Positions 1-7,132 of a stretch of 9,592 nucleotides of DNA are shown here, in pieces. The position numbers and the translations under genes were made by a program. The notes below the pieces were generated by a model. The model did no database searches and was not told where the DNA came from. It was given only the letters and a program-made list of their open reading frames with translations. Position 1 is the stretch's first letter, and each line of letters starts with the position of its first letter. Origin of the DNA: Chloroflexota bacterium (GTDB taxonomy: Bacteria; Chloroflexota; Dormibacteria; Aeolococcales; Aeolococcaceae); NCBI GenBank assembly GCA_003491925.1, contig DNAU01000131.1, positions 1 to 9,592 of the forward strand, in the 5' to 3' direction.

Positions 1-85
1 GCGGCTTGTCGGCGAAGGAGCCGGGGGCGGTGCGCGAAGGGAGGACGGCGGCGCGGGCGGGCGCCTCGGCGGTCTGCTCGGTCAC
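1..85 (-). CDS. 5' end of unidentified gene, translationally coupled to tsaC (partial)
   Basis: Only the first 28 codons are inside the window; the gene runs off the left edge. It starts at a GTG (positions 85-83) whose last two bases lie in the TGA stop of tsaC, giving a GTGA overlap, so it is very probably co-translated with tsaC. The visible peptide begins M-T-E-Q-T-A-E and ends G-S-F-A-D-K-P. It is hydrophilic, with no membrane segment or recognisable motif. In related clusters the gene after tsaC can be glyA, rpiB or a wecA-like gene. The ending F-A-D-K-P could precede the L-x-E-V-D-P start of a serine hydroxymethyltransferase, but this is a guess from context. The start is well supported by the overlap; the identity is not. 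Confidence 0.6.
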   Translation of the reverse strand, partial: MTEQTAEAPARAAVLPSRTAPGSFADKP

Positions 86-696
86 GTCCCGGCTTCCCTC
101 TTGCGTGCGGGGGTGGTGCCTCCGATGTACGGACGGAGAGCGATCGACGCGATCGGCCCCTCCCGCAGCAGGCACGGAGGCCTCGACGACAGGTCGATGA
201 TAGTCGAGGCCACCCCGGTGCTGGGACCGCCGTCCACCACCCCGGCGACGTCCTCACCCAGGGCCAGCTCGGCCGCGGGGGCGCTGCCGGCGGGGGGCGC
301 GCCATGCCGGTTGGCACTGGTGGAGGCGACCGGGCCGGTCGCGGCAAGCATTCCGCGCAGGAGGTCGTGAGCGGGGACGCGCACCATCAGGCTGCCGCCG
401 CTGCGGGGGATGGCGAGCCGCCGGATCCCCAGCGGGCAGACCAGGGAGAGGGGTCCCGGCCAGAACGCGCCGGCCAGGGCGCGGGCGACGGAGTCCATCT
501 CCACCAGCCCGTCGAGCTGAGAGATGGACGCTGCCAGCAGGTTCAATTCGAGGCGTGGCGGGCGCCCCTTGATGATGTAGATGCGCTCGACGGCCGCGGG
601 GTTCGACGGATCACCCGCCAGCCCGTAGACCGTGTCGGTGGGGACGACCACCACCTCGCCGGCGCGGATCGCCGCGATCGCATCGTCGATCGTCAT
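82..696 (-). CDS. tsaC: L-threonylcarbamoyladenylate synthase TsaC (YrdC/Sua5 family)
   Basis: The product (204 aa) is a cytoplasmic enzyme that makes threonylcarbamoyl-AMP from threonine, bicarbonate and ATP. This is the first step of t6A formation at position 37 of ANN-decoding tRNAs. Visible family motifs are P-T-D-T-V-Y-G-L-A-G-D (residues 19-29), K43-G-R45, S-T-S-A-N (125-129) and G-G-P-S-T-G-V-A-S-T (156-165). The length fits the short TsaC form without the Sua5 C-terminal domain. The ATG start shares four bases (ATGA) with the prmC stop, and the gene ends in a GTGA overlap with the next gene, so three genes are read as one coupled unit. The frame is open well upstream of the start, but that part is a shadow of prmC. 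One oddity: after K-x-R-P the segment reads P-R-L-E-L-N-L-L where many homologues have a lysine or asparagine followed by P/G-L. The catalytic Lys and Arg remain, so it is probably functional. Confidence 0.93.
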   Translation of the reverse strand: MTIDDAIAAIRAGEVVVVPTDTVYGLAGDPSNPAAVERIYIIKGRPPRLELNLLAASISQLDGLVEMDSVARALAGAFWPGPLSLVCPLGIRRLAIPRSGGSLMVRVPAHDLLRGMLAATGPVASTSANRHGAPPAGSAPAAELALGEDVAGVVDGGPSTGVASTIIDLSSRPPCLLREGPIASIALRPYIGGTTPARKREAGT

Positions 697-1583
697 CCCG
701 GCTCCCCGAGCCGCACCTCGACCACCCGGGGACGGCCAGCCAGGTCGGCCGCGATGCTGACCGCGGCCTCGGGCCAGAGCGCGCCGGCGATCTCGGCGAC
801 GGCCGCCGCACGGCGGCTGTCCACCTCCAGGCCCACCCACCTCACCCGGGGGGAGAACTCCGCCACGGCCGGCAGCAGGAGACGGTAGGGCTCGAGCCCG
901 TCGGGGCCCCCGTCGAGGGCCAGCCGGGGCTCGAAGGCGACATCGCGGGGCAGCTCGTCCATCTCGGCGGTGGTCACGTACGGGGGGTTGCTCACCACCA
1001 GGTCGAGGTCGGCGACCAGCCCGTCGACCCAGCCCCCCTCGACGAAGAGGACCCGCTCGGCGACTCCCAGGGCCTCGGCGTTCTCGGCCGCCACCACCAG
1101 GGCCGCCGGGCTGAGGTCGACGGCGATCACCGTCGCCGCCGGCAGCTCGCAGGCGAGGCTGATGGCGAGGCAACCGCTTCCGGTGCCGAGGTCGGCGATG
1201 CGCAGCGGGCCGGTCCGCTCCCGGGCCGCCACGAGCGCCCGCTCCACCAGGCTCTCGGTCTCGGGCCGGGGGATCAGCACGTCCGGGCTCACCCGGAAGC
1301 TGCGACCGTGGAACTCGCGGCGACCGGTCAGGTGGGCGACGGGCTCCCCCCTCCCCCGCCGGCGCAGCAGCTCGCGGATCGCGCCCAGCTCGGGGTCGTC
1401 CAGGGGGCGGTCGTACTGAAGGTAGACGTCCAGACGGGTGATCCCCAGCGCGTGCGCCACCAGCAGCTCGGCGTCGAGCCGCGCGGACTCGCTGCCGTGG
1501 TCGTCGAGGTACGCGGTGGAGAGGCGGACGACGTCCAGGACGGTGCGGGCGCCCACCGGACCTCCGGGAGTCGTGGTGGCCAT
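693..1583 (-). CDS. prmC: Peptide chain release factor N(5)-glutamine methyltransferase PrmC (HemK)
   Basis: The product (296 aa) methylates the glutamine of the GGQ motif in release factors 1 and 2 using S-adenosylmethionine. Its substrate RF1 is encoded nearby by prfA, where the target is Q236. An N-terminal helical release-factor-binding domain (about 1-90) leads to I-P-R-P-E-T-E (104-110). The Rossmann methyltransferase domain follows, with the SAM-binding loop D-L-G-T-G-S-G (131-137) and the signature N-P-P-Y (199-202) that holds the target glutamine. Length is normal for the family. The ATG at 1583 is chosen because homology begins just after it and a TACAGT -10-like hexamer lies exactly 6 bases upstream, as for a leaderless mRNA. 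No Shine-Dalgarno sequence is seen. The gene is separated from prfA by a plus-strand MFS gene, so it needs its own promoter. Its stop overlaps the tsaC start by 4 bp. Confidence 0.95.
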   Translation of the reverse strand: MATTTPGGPVGARTVLDVVRLSTAYLDDHGSESARLDAELLVAHALGITRLDVYLQYDRPLDDPELGAIRELLRRRGRGEPVAHLTGRREFHGRSFRVSPDVLIPRPETESLVERALVAARERTGPLRIADLGTGSGCLAISLACELPAATVIAVDLSPAALVVAAENAEALGVAERVLFVEGGWVDGLVADLDLVVSNPPYVTTAEMDELPRDVAFEPRLALDGGPDGLEPYRLLLPAVAEFSPRVRWVGLEVDSRRAAAVAEIAGALWPEAAVSIAADLAGRPRVVEVRLGEPG

Positions 1584-1589
1584 CAGCGG

Positions 1590-1595
1590 ACTGTA
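1590..1595 (-). promoter_or_regulatory. -10-like element of prmC, leaderless configuration
   Basis: On the minus strand TACAGT is followed by six bases and then the prmC ATG. This matches the TAnnnT -10 pattern, and transcription would start at or next to the A of the start codon. No convincing -35 box is visible and no Shine-Dalgarno sequence exists in the 5' region. The assignment is inferred from spacing and from the same layout at the divergent gene. Confidence 0.5.
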
Positions 1596-1655
1596 TCGGG
1601 GCGGCGGGGTGCGCAGACGATGTGAGCCGACTCCCCCCACCCCGCGACCGCGCCG

Positions 1656-1661
1656 TAGAGT
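1656..1661 (+). promoter_or_regulatory. -10-like element of the MFS gene, leaderless configuration
   Basis: TAGAGT is followed by six bases (CGCGGG) and then the ATG of the MFS gene. The geometry is the same as on the opposite strand for prmC, 60 bp away. The predicted transcript would begin at or next to the start codon. The 84-bp intergenic region (1584-1667) therefore probably carries two back-to-back leaderless promoters. There is no clear -35 box. Confidence 0.5.
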
Positions 1662-1667
1662 CGCGGG

Positions 1668-3056
1668 ATGGCGAGCGCCGACGTCGCGATCGCGTCCCGG
1701 CGCGGAGGCGCCTGGGAGAGCGTCGGGCTGCGCCGGCTCACCCTGCTCAGCATCTACTGGGTGGCGATCGGCTGGCTGTGGAACGCCCTCGGCGCCCAGG
1801 TGCTCCCACCGGTCATCACCCGGATGGTGGGCCAGGCCCACCAGGGAACGGCCCTCTCCGCGCTCGAAGGCTTCGGCACCCTGGTGGCGGTGGTCTGGCA
1901 GCCGGTGGTCGGCGCCCTCTCCGACCGGACCCGGCTGCGCTGGGGGAGGCGGCGCCCCTACATCGCCGGGGGAGCTCTGGGCTCCTCGCTCTTCCTGGTG
2001 GTCATGGCCTTCGTCGGGGTCTACTTCTGGCTGCTGATCGTCTACTTCCTGCTCCAGATCGCCTCCAACACCGCCCAGGCGCCCTACCAGGGGCTGGGTC
2101 CCGACGCCGTCCCGGAGAAGGACTTCGGCAAGTTCGGCGCCTTCTACGGCATGGGCAACCTGGTCGGCACCCTGATCGGCTTCCTGGTCACCGGCATCTT
2201 CACCGCCAGCGGTCAGTACGGCGCCGCCCTCTTCGCGATGGCGGCGATGCTGGTGGTGAGCATGGTGCTCACCGTCACCCTGGTCCCCGACCGCGGCCGG
2301 CCGGACGGCAGCCTCGGTATGTCGGTCGGTGAGATCACCCTCGGCACCTTCAAGATCAGCCCCCGCCGTCACGGCGACTTCCTCTGGCTGATGGGGTCGC
2401 GGCTGCTCATCCTGATGGGGGTGGTCGGGCTCGAGACCTACGCCCAGTTCTTCTTCAAGGACGTCTTCTACCCGCACAGCACCAACCACGCCAACGCGGC
2501 CACCACCTACCTGCTGGCAATCATCGTGGTCCTGGCGATCGCCGTCTGCTACCCGGCCGCTCGCCTCTCCGACCGCTGGGGCCGCAAGCCGATGGTGATC
2601 GTCTGCGCCATCCTCGGCGCGCTGGGCGCCCTGGGCCTCGTCTTCTCCCACTACACGCTCCTGCCCAGCGTGATGACGGCGCCGATCGCCTCGCTGCTCG
2701 GGATACCCCGGGGGCTCGCCCAGGTGCTCTGGTTCGGGGTCCCGATCGGGGTCGGGATCGGTTGCTTCCTCACCGTCGATTGGGCCTTCATGATCGACCT
2801 GATCCCGCCCGCCGAGACGGGCCGCTTCCTCGGTTTCTCCAACATCGCGACCGCGGGTTCCGGGATCATCGCCCGCTTCATCGCCGGGCCGGTCCTCGAC
2901 CACTTCAACGCCGGAGGCCACATCCTCGGCGAGCTCGGGGGCTACCCGGTGGTCTTCGGGATGTTCGTCGTGTACTTCGTGGCCGGGATCTTCCTGGTGC
3001 TGCCGGTGGTCGAGCCGCGCCGGCGCCGGACGCTCAGCGCAGGACCGGCCGGATAG
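1668..3056 (+). CDS. MFS transporter, sugar/cation-symporter-like (GPH or SLC45-like group)
   Basis: The product (462 aa) is a polytopic inner-membrane protein with about 12 predicted hydrophobic helices. The loop after the second helix carries motif A as G-A-L-S-D-R-T-R-L-R-W-G-R-R-R-P (82-97). The second half repeats it as A-R-L-S-D-R-W-G-R-K-P (298-308). The long basic R-x-G-R-R-R-P form and the A-P-Y-Q-G-L-G-P-D-A-V-P-E segment (138-150) resemble the GPH/SLC45-like carriers for sugars or glycosides. The substrate cannot be read from the sequence. The ATG fits a TAGAGT hexamer 6 bases upstream. The gene lies on the opposite strand to its neighbours, diverging from prmC (84 bp) and converging on prfA (21 bp between stops), so it breaks the usual prfA-prmC linkage. 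Its GC content is like that of its neighbours, so any insertion is old or from a similar genome. Confidence 0.88.
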   Translation: MASADVAIASRRGGAWESVGLRRLTLLSIYWVAIGWLWNALGAQVLPPVITRMVGQAHQGTALSALEGFGTLVAVVWQPVVGALSDRTRLRWGRRRPYIAGGALGSSLFLVVMAFVGVYFWLLIVYFLLQIASNTAQAPYQGLGPDAVPEKDFGKFGAFYGMGNLVGTLIGFLVTGIFTASGQYGAALFAMAAMLVVSMVLTVTLVPDRGRPDGSLGMSVGEITLGTFKISPRRHGDFLWLMGSRLLILMGVVGLETYAQFFFKDVFYPHSTNHANAATTYLLAIIVVLAIAVCYPAARLSDRWGRKPMVIVCAILGALGALGLVFSHYTLLPSVMTAPIASLLGIPRGLAQVLWFGVPIGVGIGCFLTVDWAFMIDLIPPAETGRFLGFSNIATAGSGIIARFIAGPVLDHFNAGGHILGELGGYPVVFGMFVVYFVAGIFLVLPVVEPRRRRTLSAGPAG

Positions 3057-3077
3057 GGCGGAGCGCCGGCGAGACGC

Positions 3078-4166
3078 TCAGCCGGCCACCCCGTCCTGCT
3101 CGAGCAGACGCCGGGCCTGGTCCTCCTGCATCAGCGGCTCGACCAGCATGTCCAGGTCGCCCTCCATGATCCGGGGCAGCTGGAAGAGGGTCAGGTTGAT
3201 GCGGTGGTCGGTCACCCGCGACTCCGGGAAATTGTAGGTGCGGATCTTCTCGCTGCGGTCACCGCTCCCGACCATCGATCGGCGGGTCCCGCGCAGCTCG
3301 GCGTCGCGCTCCGCCTGGGCGATGTCATAGAGGCGGGCGCGCAACTCGCGGAGCGCCTTGGCCCGGTTCTTGATCTGCGACTTCTCGTCCTGGCAGGTGA
3401 CCACCAGGCCGCTCGGGAGGTGGGTGATCCGGACCGCCGAGTAGGTGGTGTTCACGCTCTGACCGCCGTGACCGGTGCTCATGTAGACGTCGATCTTGAG
3501 GTCGTTCTCGTCGATGCTGACCTCGACCTCGTCGGGCTCGGGCATCACCACGACGCTCGCCGCCGAGGTGTGGATCCGGCCCTTGGCCTCGGTCTCGGGG
3601 ACCCTCTGGACCCGGTGGACGCCGGACTCGAACTTGAGCCGGGAGTAGGCACCGTGGCCGTGGACCTCGACCACGACCGATTTCACGCCACGCGCTCCCG
3701 ACGGGCTCTCGCTGATCAGCTCCATCGACCACCGCCGCCGCTCCGCGTAGCGGCCGTACATGCGGAGCAGGTCGGCGGCGAACAGCCCGGCCTCGTCACC
3801 GCCGGTGCCGGCCCGGATCTCGACGATGACGTCGCGATCGTCGTTGGGGTCGCGGGGCACCAGCAGGCGCCGGAGCTCGGCGTCGGCTGCCTCGACGGCC
3901 TCGCGCTGGGTGCGCTCCTCCTCCTCGAAGAGGCCGATCATCTCCGGATCCCGCTCATTGCGAGCCGCCTCGGCCGCCTGGTCGGCAGCGGTGAGCGCGG
4001 CACGCCGCCGGCGCGAGGTCTCGACCACCTCGCTGAGCCGGGCCCGCTCCTGGGAGAGACGCTGGACGCGGTGCTGGTCGGCCCATATCTCGGGATCGGA
4101 GAGCTCCGTCTCCAGCTCCCGGTAGCGGTCGACGATGGCGGCGAGCCGCCCTTCCAGGCTTTCCAT
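3078..4166 (-). CDS. prfA: Peptide chain release factor 1 (RF1)
   Basis: The product (362 aa, normal length) ends translation at UAA and UAG codons. An N-terminal helical domain (about 1-105) precedes the conserved [12 protein letters not shown] (115-126). The codon-recognition tripeptide is P-E-T (190-192), a variant of the P-x-T motif that is PAT in E. coli RF1. The catalytic G-G-Q (234-236) sits in [13 protein letters not shown]236 is the predicted target of PrmC encoded downstream. H233 and the following T-T-Y-S-A-V differ from the E. coli-type G-A-G-G-Q and T-T-D-S-A-V. The ATG at 4166 gives the standard N-terminus. It lies 59 bp after the DUF1385 gene stop on the same strand, so the two may be co-transcribed, although a CACAAT hexamer 10 bases upstream could be a separate weak -10. 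The gene converges on the MFS gene. Confidence 0.97.
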   Translation of the reverse strand: MESLEGRLAAIVDRYRELETELSDPEIWADQHRVQRLSQERARLSEVVETSRRRRAALTAADQAAEAARNERDPEMIGLFEEEERTQREAVEAADAELRRLLVPRDPNDDRDVIVEIRAGTGGDEAGLFAADLLRMYGRYAERRRWSMELISESPSGARGVKSVVVEVHGHGAYSRLKFESGVHRVQRVPETEAKGRIHTSAASVVVMPEPDEVEVSIDENDLKIDVYMSTGHGGQSVNTTYSAVRITHLPSGLVVTCQDEKSQIKNRAKALRELRARLYDIAQAERDAELRGTRRSMVGSGDRSEKIRTYNFPESRVTDHRINLTLFQLPRIMEGDLDMLVEPLMQEDQARRLLEQDGVAG

Positions 4167-4203
4167 GGCTCAGGGGATTGTGGCCCACGCGGCCCCACGG
4201 TGC

Positions 4204-4218
4204 GGCCGGGCGCCGGCC
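4204..4218. repeat. Short GC-rich inverted repeat between the DUF1385 gene and prfA
   Basis: GGCCGG, three bases (GCG), then CCGGCC form a perfect 6-bp stem starting 8 bases after the DUF1385 gene stop on the minus strand. It could slow or end transcription before prfA, or only influence the mRNA. There is no T-run after it, so a classic intrinsic terminator is not supported, and GC-rich palindromes arise easily at this base composition. Confidence 0.25.
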
Positions 4219-4225
4219 CGACCCC

Positions 4226-5200
4226 TCAGGGGACGGCGGCGTGGACCTCCCCGACGCCGGCATCCTCGCCGGCCCGCGCGGCGGCCAGAGCGGCGATCGC
4301 GACCTCGATCTGCGAGTCGTCGGGCTCCCGGGTGGAGAGCCGCTGGACGGCCAGCACCGGCACCAGCGCGATCCGGCCGAAGCGGGTGTGGCGGATGCGC
4401 GCCAGGCCGCGGATCACCTCGTAGGCCACCCCGGCGACCAGGGGGATGAGGGCGATCTGGCAGGCGATCCGCACCGGCCAGAACAGCCAGCCGAGAGGTG
4501 TGAAGACGATCACGCTCACCAGCGCCACCACGACCAGGAACCCGGTGCCGCAGCGCGGGTGAAGCCGGCTCGCGAGGCGCACGTTGCCGACCTCGACCGC
4601 GGCGCCGGACTCCAGGCAGTTGATCGCCTTGTGCTCGGCTCCGTGGTACTCGAAGACGCGCTGGACGTTCCTCAGCCGCCCGATCAGGAAGAGGTATCCG
4701 AGCAGGATCGCGGCGCGGGCAACCCCCTCGATCAGCACCGCGCCCACCGACTGGGGGGCGCCATGGCCGAGGAGGGAGGACGCCGCCAGGGGCAGGCCGA
4801 TGAAGAGGCCGAGCCCGAAGAGGAGGGAGACGCCGATGGTCACCCGCATGGCGCCAGGGCTCAGCTCCACCTCGTCGCCGAGCTGGACGTTGGCCGACCA
4901 CTGCAGGGCACGCATCCCGAGCGCCAGCATCTCCCAGAGGGACGCGGCTCCGCGGAGGAGCGGGAGCGACCACGGCCGGCCGGTGTAGACGCGGGAGCGG
5001 AGCCGCTCGGAGAGGACGGTGATGGCGCCGTCGGGGCGGCGCGCCGCCACCGCGTAGTGGCGCCGGCCCCGCATCAGGACGCCCTCGATGACCGCCTGCC
5101 CGCCGTAGAAGAACGTCGCCGGCGGCGCGGCGGCGGCGTTGAGGGCCGCGGTGAGCAGGATGTCACCGGCGGACGGATGGCGTGCTCTCACGACGTCCAT
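4226..5200 (-). CDS. DUF1385 family (YqhQ-like) membrane protein
   Basis: The product (324 aa) belongs to the DUF1385/YqhQ family, widespread in Gram-positive-type bacteria and without a firmly assigned biochemical role. Family signatures visible are Y-G-G-Q-A-V-I-E-G-V-L-M-R-G (32-45), F-E-Y-H-G-A-E-H-K-A-I (183-193), H-P-R-C-G-T-G-F (214-221) and P-D-D-S-Q-I-E-V-A (293-301). About four to five hydrophobic segments lie at roughly 120-144, 153-174, 220-240 and 243-263. The conserved His, Glu and Cys residues between them suggest a metal or catalytic site; this is inference. The gene sits between rpmE (174 bp upstream) and prfA, an order also found in other bacteria. The ATG at 5200 is used here. 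A GTG three codons in (5191) is an alternative, because TACGAT lies 7 bases before it in a leaderless-like arrangement. Confidence 0.88.
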   Translation of the reverse strand: MDVVRARHPSAGDILLTAALNAAAAPPATFFYGGQAVIEGVLMRGRRHYAVAARRPDGAITVLSERLRSRVYTGRPWSLPLLRGAASLWEMLALGMRALQWSANVQLGDEVELSPGAMRVTIGVSLLFGLGLFIGLPLAASSLLGHGAPQSVGAVLIEGVARAAILLGYLFLIGRLRNVQRVFEYHGAEHKAINCLESGAAVEVGNVRLASRLHPRCGTGFLVVVALVSVIVFTPLGWLFWPVRIACQIALIPLVAGVAYEVIRGLARIRHTRFGRIALVPVLAVQRLSTREPDDSQIEVAIAALAAARAGEDAGVGEVHAAVP

Positions 5201-5374
5201 CGTACTCGGCGATCGGAGCGGGCTCGCCAATCGAAAGCGGGTGGCGCAGCCGGCTCCACCGCGACGGACCAGGCCCGCGGGCGAACCAGGTCCGGGCGCC
5301 GCGGGGCACGGCACTGGGTCGGCGCGGCCTCTCCCGAAGGGGTCAGGAACCGCGGTCCGGAGCCGACGCGGCGC

Positions 5375-5590
5375 CTATCGCGGGACGGTGCGCGCCGCCG
5401 CCCGGCGGCGGAAGCGCTCCACCTGACCGCCGGTGTCGACGATCCTCTGGGTCCCGGTGAAGAACGGGTGGCAGACCGAGCAGACCTCGGTCTTCAGCTC
5501 GCGAAGGGTCGAGCCGGTCAGGAAGGTGTTGCCACAGACGCAGGTGACGACCGCGTCGGTGTGGAACTCGGGGTGCAGGGCAGCTTTCAT
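5375..5590 (-). CDS. rpmE: 50S ribosomal protein L31 (zinc-binding type)
   Basis: The product (71 aa) is a small protein of the large ribosomal subunit central protuberance that contributes to the bridge with the small subunit. It starts M-K-A-A-L-H-P and has the four zinc-ligand cysteines of the C+ form: C17 and C19 in C-V-C-G-N, and C37 and C40 in [10 protein letters not shown]. The typical tail T-G-G-Q-V-E-R-F follows. The cysteine-containing form is the zinc-replete paralogue; no C-minus copy is visible here. The ATG at 5590 matches the family N-terminus, and the longer open frame upstream is non-coding. It heads the minus-strand translation cluster. A possible extended -10 lies about 34 bases upstream, leaving a short leader with no obvious Shine-Dalgarno sequence. 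Confidence 0.96.
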   Translation of the reverse strand: MKAALHPEFHTDAVVTCVCGNTFLTGSTLRELKTEVCSVCHPFFTGTQRIVDTGGQVERFRRRAAARTVPR

Positions 5591-5624
5591 GGACAGGCTC
5601 GAAGTAGGGGGAGGGAACGGCCCG

Positions 5625-5633
5625 AGGATACCA
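5625..5633 (-). promoter_or_regulatory. Possible extended -10 promoter element of rpmE
   Basis: On the minus strand the sequence TGGTATCCT fits an extended -10 (TG, one base, TATCCT). It is placed to give a leader of roughly 25-30 bases before the rpmE ATG. No good -35 box is found 17 bp further upstream. This is pattern-based only. Confidence 0.3.
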
Positions 5634-5639
5634 CGGGGA

Positions 5640-5657
5640 CCCCGAAGCGAAGCGGGG
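5640..5657. terminator. Weak hairpin downstream of the radical SAM gene
   Basis: CCCCG, an 8-base loop and CGGGG form a 5-bp GC stem in the 118-bp gap between the radical SAM stop (5709) and the rpmE start (5590). It might mark the end of the radical SAM transcript, just before the rpmE promoter region. There is no U-tract and the stem is short, so the call is weak. Confidence 0.2.
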
Positions 5658-5708
5658 CGTGGTGTTGACGGCTCGCCAGACATCCCCGTGCCCCGTGCCC
5701 GCCGGCGA

Positions 5709-6950
5709 TCAGCCCGGGTGGGCGACCGGGCGCGTGAAGTTCCCGTGGGCAACTCCGGGCAGCCTGCGCCGGACCGTCTCCATGGCGATCGCCATGCCCA
5801 TCCCCTCCTCCATGGGCGGCAGCTCGTCGATCAGCCAGTCGTGATCGACGTTGAGGCTTCGCCACTGGATCTGGTCCACCCCCATCTCGGCGCAGGCGGC
5901 AATGGTCGCCTCCAGCTCCGACGGGGTGTCGGTGATCCCGGGGAAGGCGAGCAGGTTGAGGCAGACCTGACCGCCTGACCGCCGCATCACCCGCCCGCAC
6001 TCGATCACCTCCTGGAGCCCGTATCCGACCGGACGGTAGTAGGCGCGGAAGACGCTCTCCGTGAAGGAGATGGCGCTGATCCGCACGCTGTCGCAGCCGG
6101 CCGCGACCATCCTCTCCAGGACCCGTGGACGGCTGCCGTTGGTGTTGACATGGATGGTCGCCGCGGGGTTGTGGGCGCGGATCGCGGCGGTGGCCTCGAC
6201 CACGGCGCGGCTGCGGGTCAGCGCCTCCCCCTCGCACCCCTGGCCGAAGGAGACGATGGCCGCCTCGTCCCCCTCCAGGAAGTGGCCGGCCAGTCCGGCC
6301 AGCTCCGCCACCGTCGGCGCGAAGCCCATCCGCTCCTGCGGGGAAGGCACCGCACCGTCGCTCTGGAGGGAGATGCAGCCGAGACAGTCGGCGTTGCAGG
6401 CGGGAGACGCGGGCAGTGCCGCCTCGTAGCGGCGGAAGAAGGTGTTCTGCGCGGTGTAGCAGCGGTATTCGAGAGCACAGCGGGCAAGGTGGTCGACCAG
6501 ACGGTTGCCCGGGAGGGCGTGGCGGGCGGCGTCGACCGCCTCGGGCAGCCCGGCGGTGCCGTGATGGCACGGCTGCCACCACTCGAAGGTATCGGTTCCG
6601 AGCGCCGCCACCACCAGCTCCCCGTTCCGCTCGGCGAGCGCCGCGTAGCCGAAGAGCGGCAGACGCGGGCTGCCCGGGCCCGGTCGGGACGCGGGCAGCA
6701 GGGTTCTCAGATACCCGACCGGCAGGATGGCCGCGACCGGCGCCCGGAGGCCGGCCAGCTCGACCGGGTCCCCTCGCGCGTCCAGGCCGATGGCGCGCCG
6801 CCCCGGCAGGTGGGCGACGGTGGCGCCCTCCGGCAGCGGAATGACATCCGCGGGGGTGAGCGGAACCAGTCTGCGGCCCGACCTCGCGGCCGGCCGGAGA
6901 CCATCGCGGATCTCGATCGAGCCGTCGGGACGGGCGACGCAGAGGCGCAC
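5709..6950 (-). CDS. Uncharacterised radical SAM protein with a large N-terminal domain
   Basis: The product (413 aa) has a canonical radical SAM 4Fe-4S motif C185-N-A-D-C189-L-G-C192. It is followed by S-F-G-Q-G-C-E-G-E (234-242) and the strand motif H-V-N-T-N-G (267-272), placing it in the MoaA/SPASM-like part of the superfamily. The first ~180 residues form a separate domain. It contains E-W-W-Q-P (123-127) and a Cys/aromatic stretch just before the cluster motif (C158, C164, then [11 protein letters not shown]). I recognise this layout from uncharacterised proteins of other bacteria but know no assigned reaction. No SPASM-type C-terminal cysteine cluster is visible. The GTG at 6950 is preferred because GACAAT lies exactly 6 bases before it. 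The frame is open 52 codons further up, but that part is low-complexity Arg/Pro/Ala without family character. The gene is divergent from the DUF2156 remnant; no substrate peptide gene is recognised beside it. Confidence 0.85.
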   Translation of the reverse strand: MRLCVARPDGSIEIRDGLRPAARSGRRLVPLTPADVIPLPEGATVAHLPGRRAIGLDARGDPVELAGLRAPVAAILPVGYLRTLLPASRPGPGSPRLPLFGYAALAERNGELVVAALGTDTFEWWQPCHHGTAGLPEAVDAARHALPGNRLVDHLARCALEYRCYTAQNTFFRRYEAALPASPACNADCLGCISLQSDGAVPSPQERMGFAPTVAELAGLAGHFLEGDEAAIVSFGQGCEGEALTRSRAVVEATAAIRAHNPAATIHVNTNGSRPRVLERMVAAGCDSVRISAISFTESVFRAYYRPVGYGLQEVIECGRVMRRSGGQVCLNLLAFPGITDTPSELEATIAACAEMGVDQIQWRSLNVDHDWLIDELPPMEEGMGMAIAMETVRRRLPGVAHGNFTRPVAHPG

Positions 6951-7132
6951 GCGGCCATTGTCACCGGGCGGCCGCCTCCGGCGATGGGCGGGAGCGCCGA
7001 CCGCGGCCGCCGTCCTGGGGGAGAGGGAACAAGCCCGCCGATCCCACGTAAGAAGACAGGGCGACGACGACCTCACCTCAACGGGGAGGCCCACGGCACC
7101 CACCACGCTCCGGGTAACGTCTCCGGGAGGTC
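6951..7132. other. Divergent intergenic region between radical SAM gene and DUF2156 remnant
   Basis: This 182-bp stretch separates two divergent genes. At its left end, on the minus strand, GACAAT (6957-6962) precedes the radical SAM GTG by 6 bases and is the best -10 candidate. Its right end holds GGGAGG just two bases before the GTG of the remnant and an in-frame TAA (7115-7117) above it. I see no further gene, no tRNA and no part of the missing DUF2156 N-terminal domain in any plus frame. Confidence 0.5.
6957..6962 (-). promoter_or_regulatory. -10-like element of the radical SAM gene, leaderless configuration
   Basis: On the minus strand GACAAT is followed by six bases (GGCCGC) and a GTG that opens the radical SAM frame. 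The spacing equals that seen for prmC and the MFS gene. No -35 match lies 17-18 bp upstream. It is used here to choose the GTG start. Confidence 0.4.

Noticed and set aside
697..1173. N-terminal extension of the tsaC frame over prmC
   Set aside because: Arg/Pro/Gly-rich shadow of prmC. Family homology begins at the ATG at 696, which overlaps the prmC stop.
1584..2921. Long minus-strand open frame antisense to the MFS gene, running into prmC
   Set aside because: Its upstream part is low-complexity Asp/Glu/Gly/His-rich sequence, the typical shadow of a high-GC gene on the other strand. Only the part from 1583 onward is PrmC.
3057..3080. Terminator between the convergent MFS and prfA genes (GAGCG...CGCTC)
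   Set aside because: Only a 5-bp stem with a 9-base loop, partly inside the prfA stop codon, and no T-run. Not above chance at this GC content.
4178..5668. 496-codon plus-strand open frame opposite the DUF1385 gene and rpmE
   Set aside because: The composition is a mirror of the real minus-strand genes, which carry clear family motifs. No recognisable domain is present.
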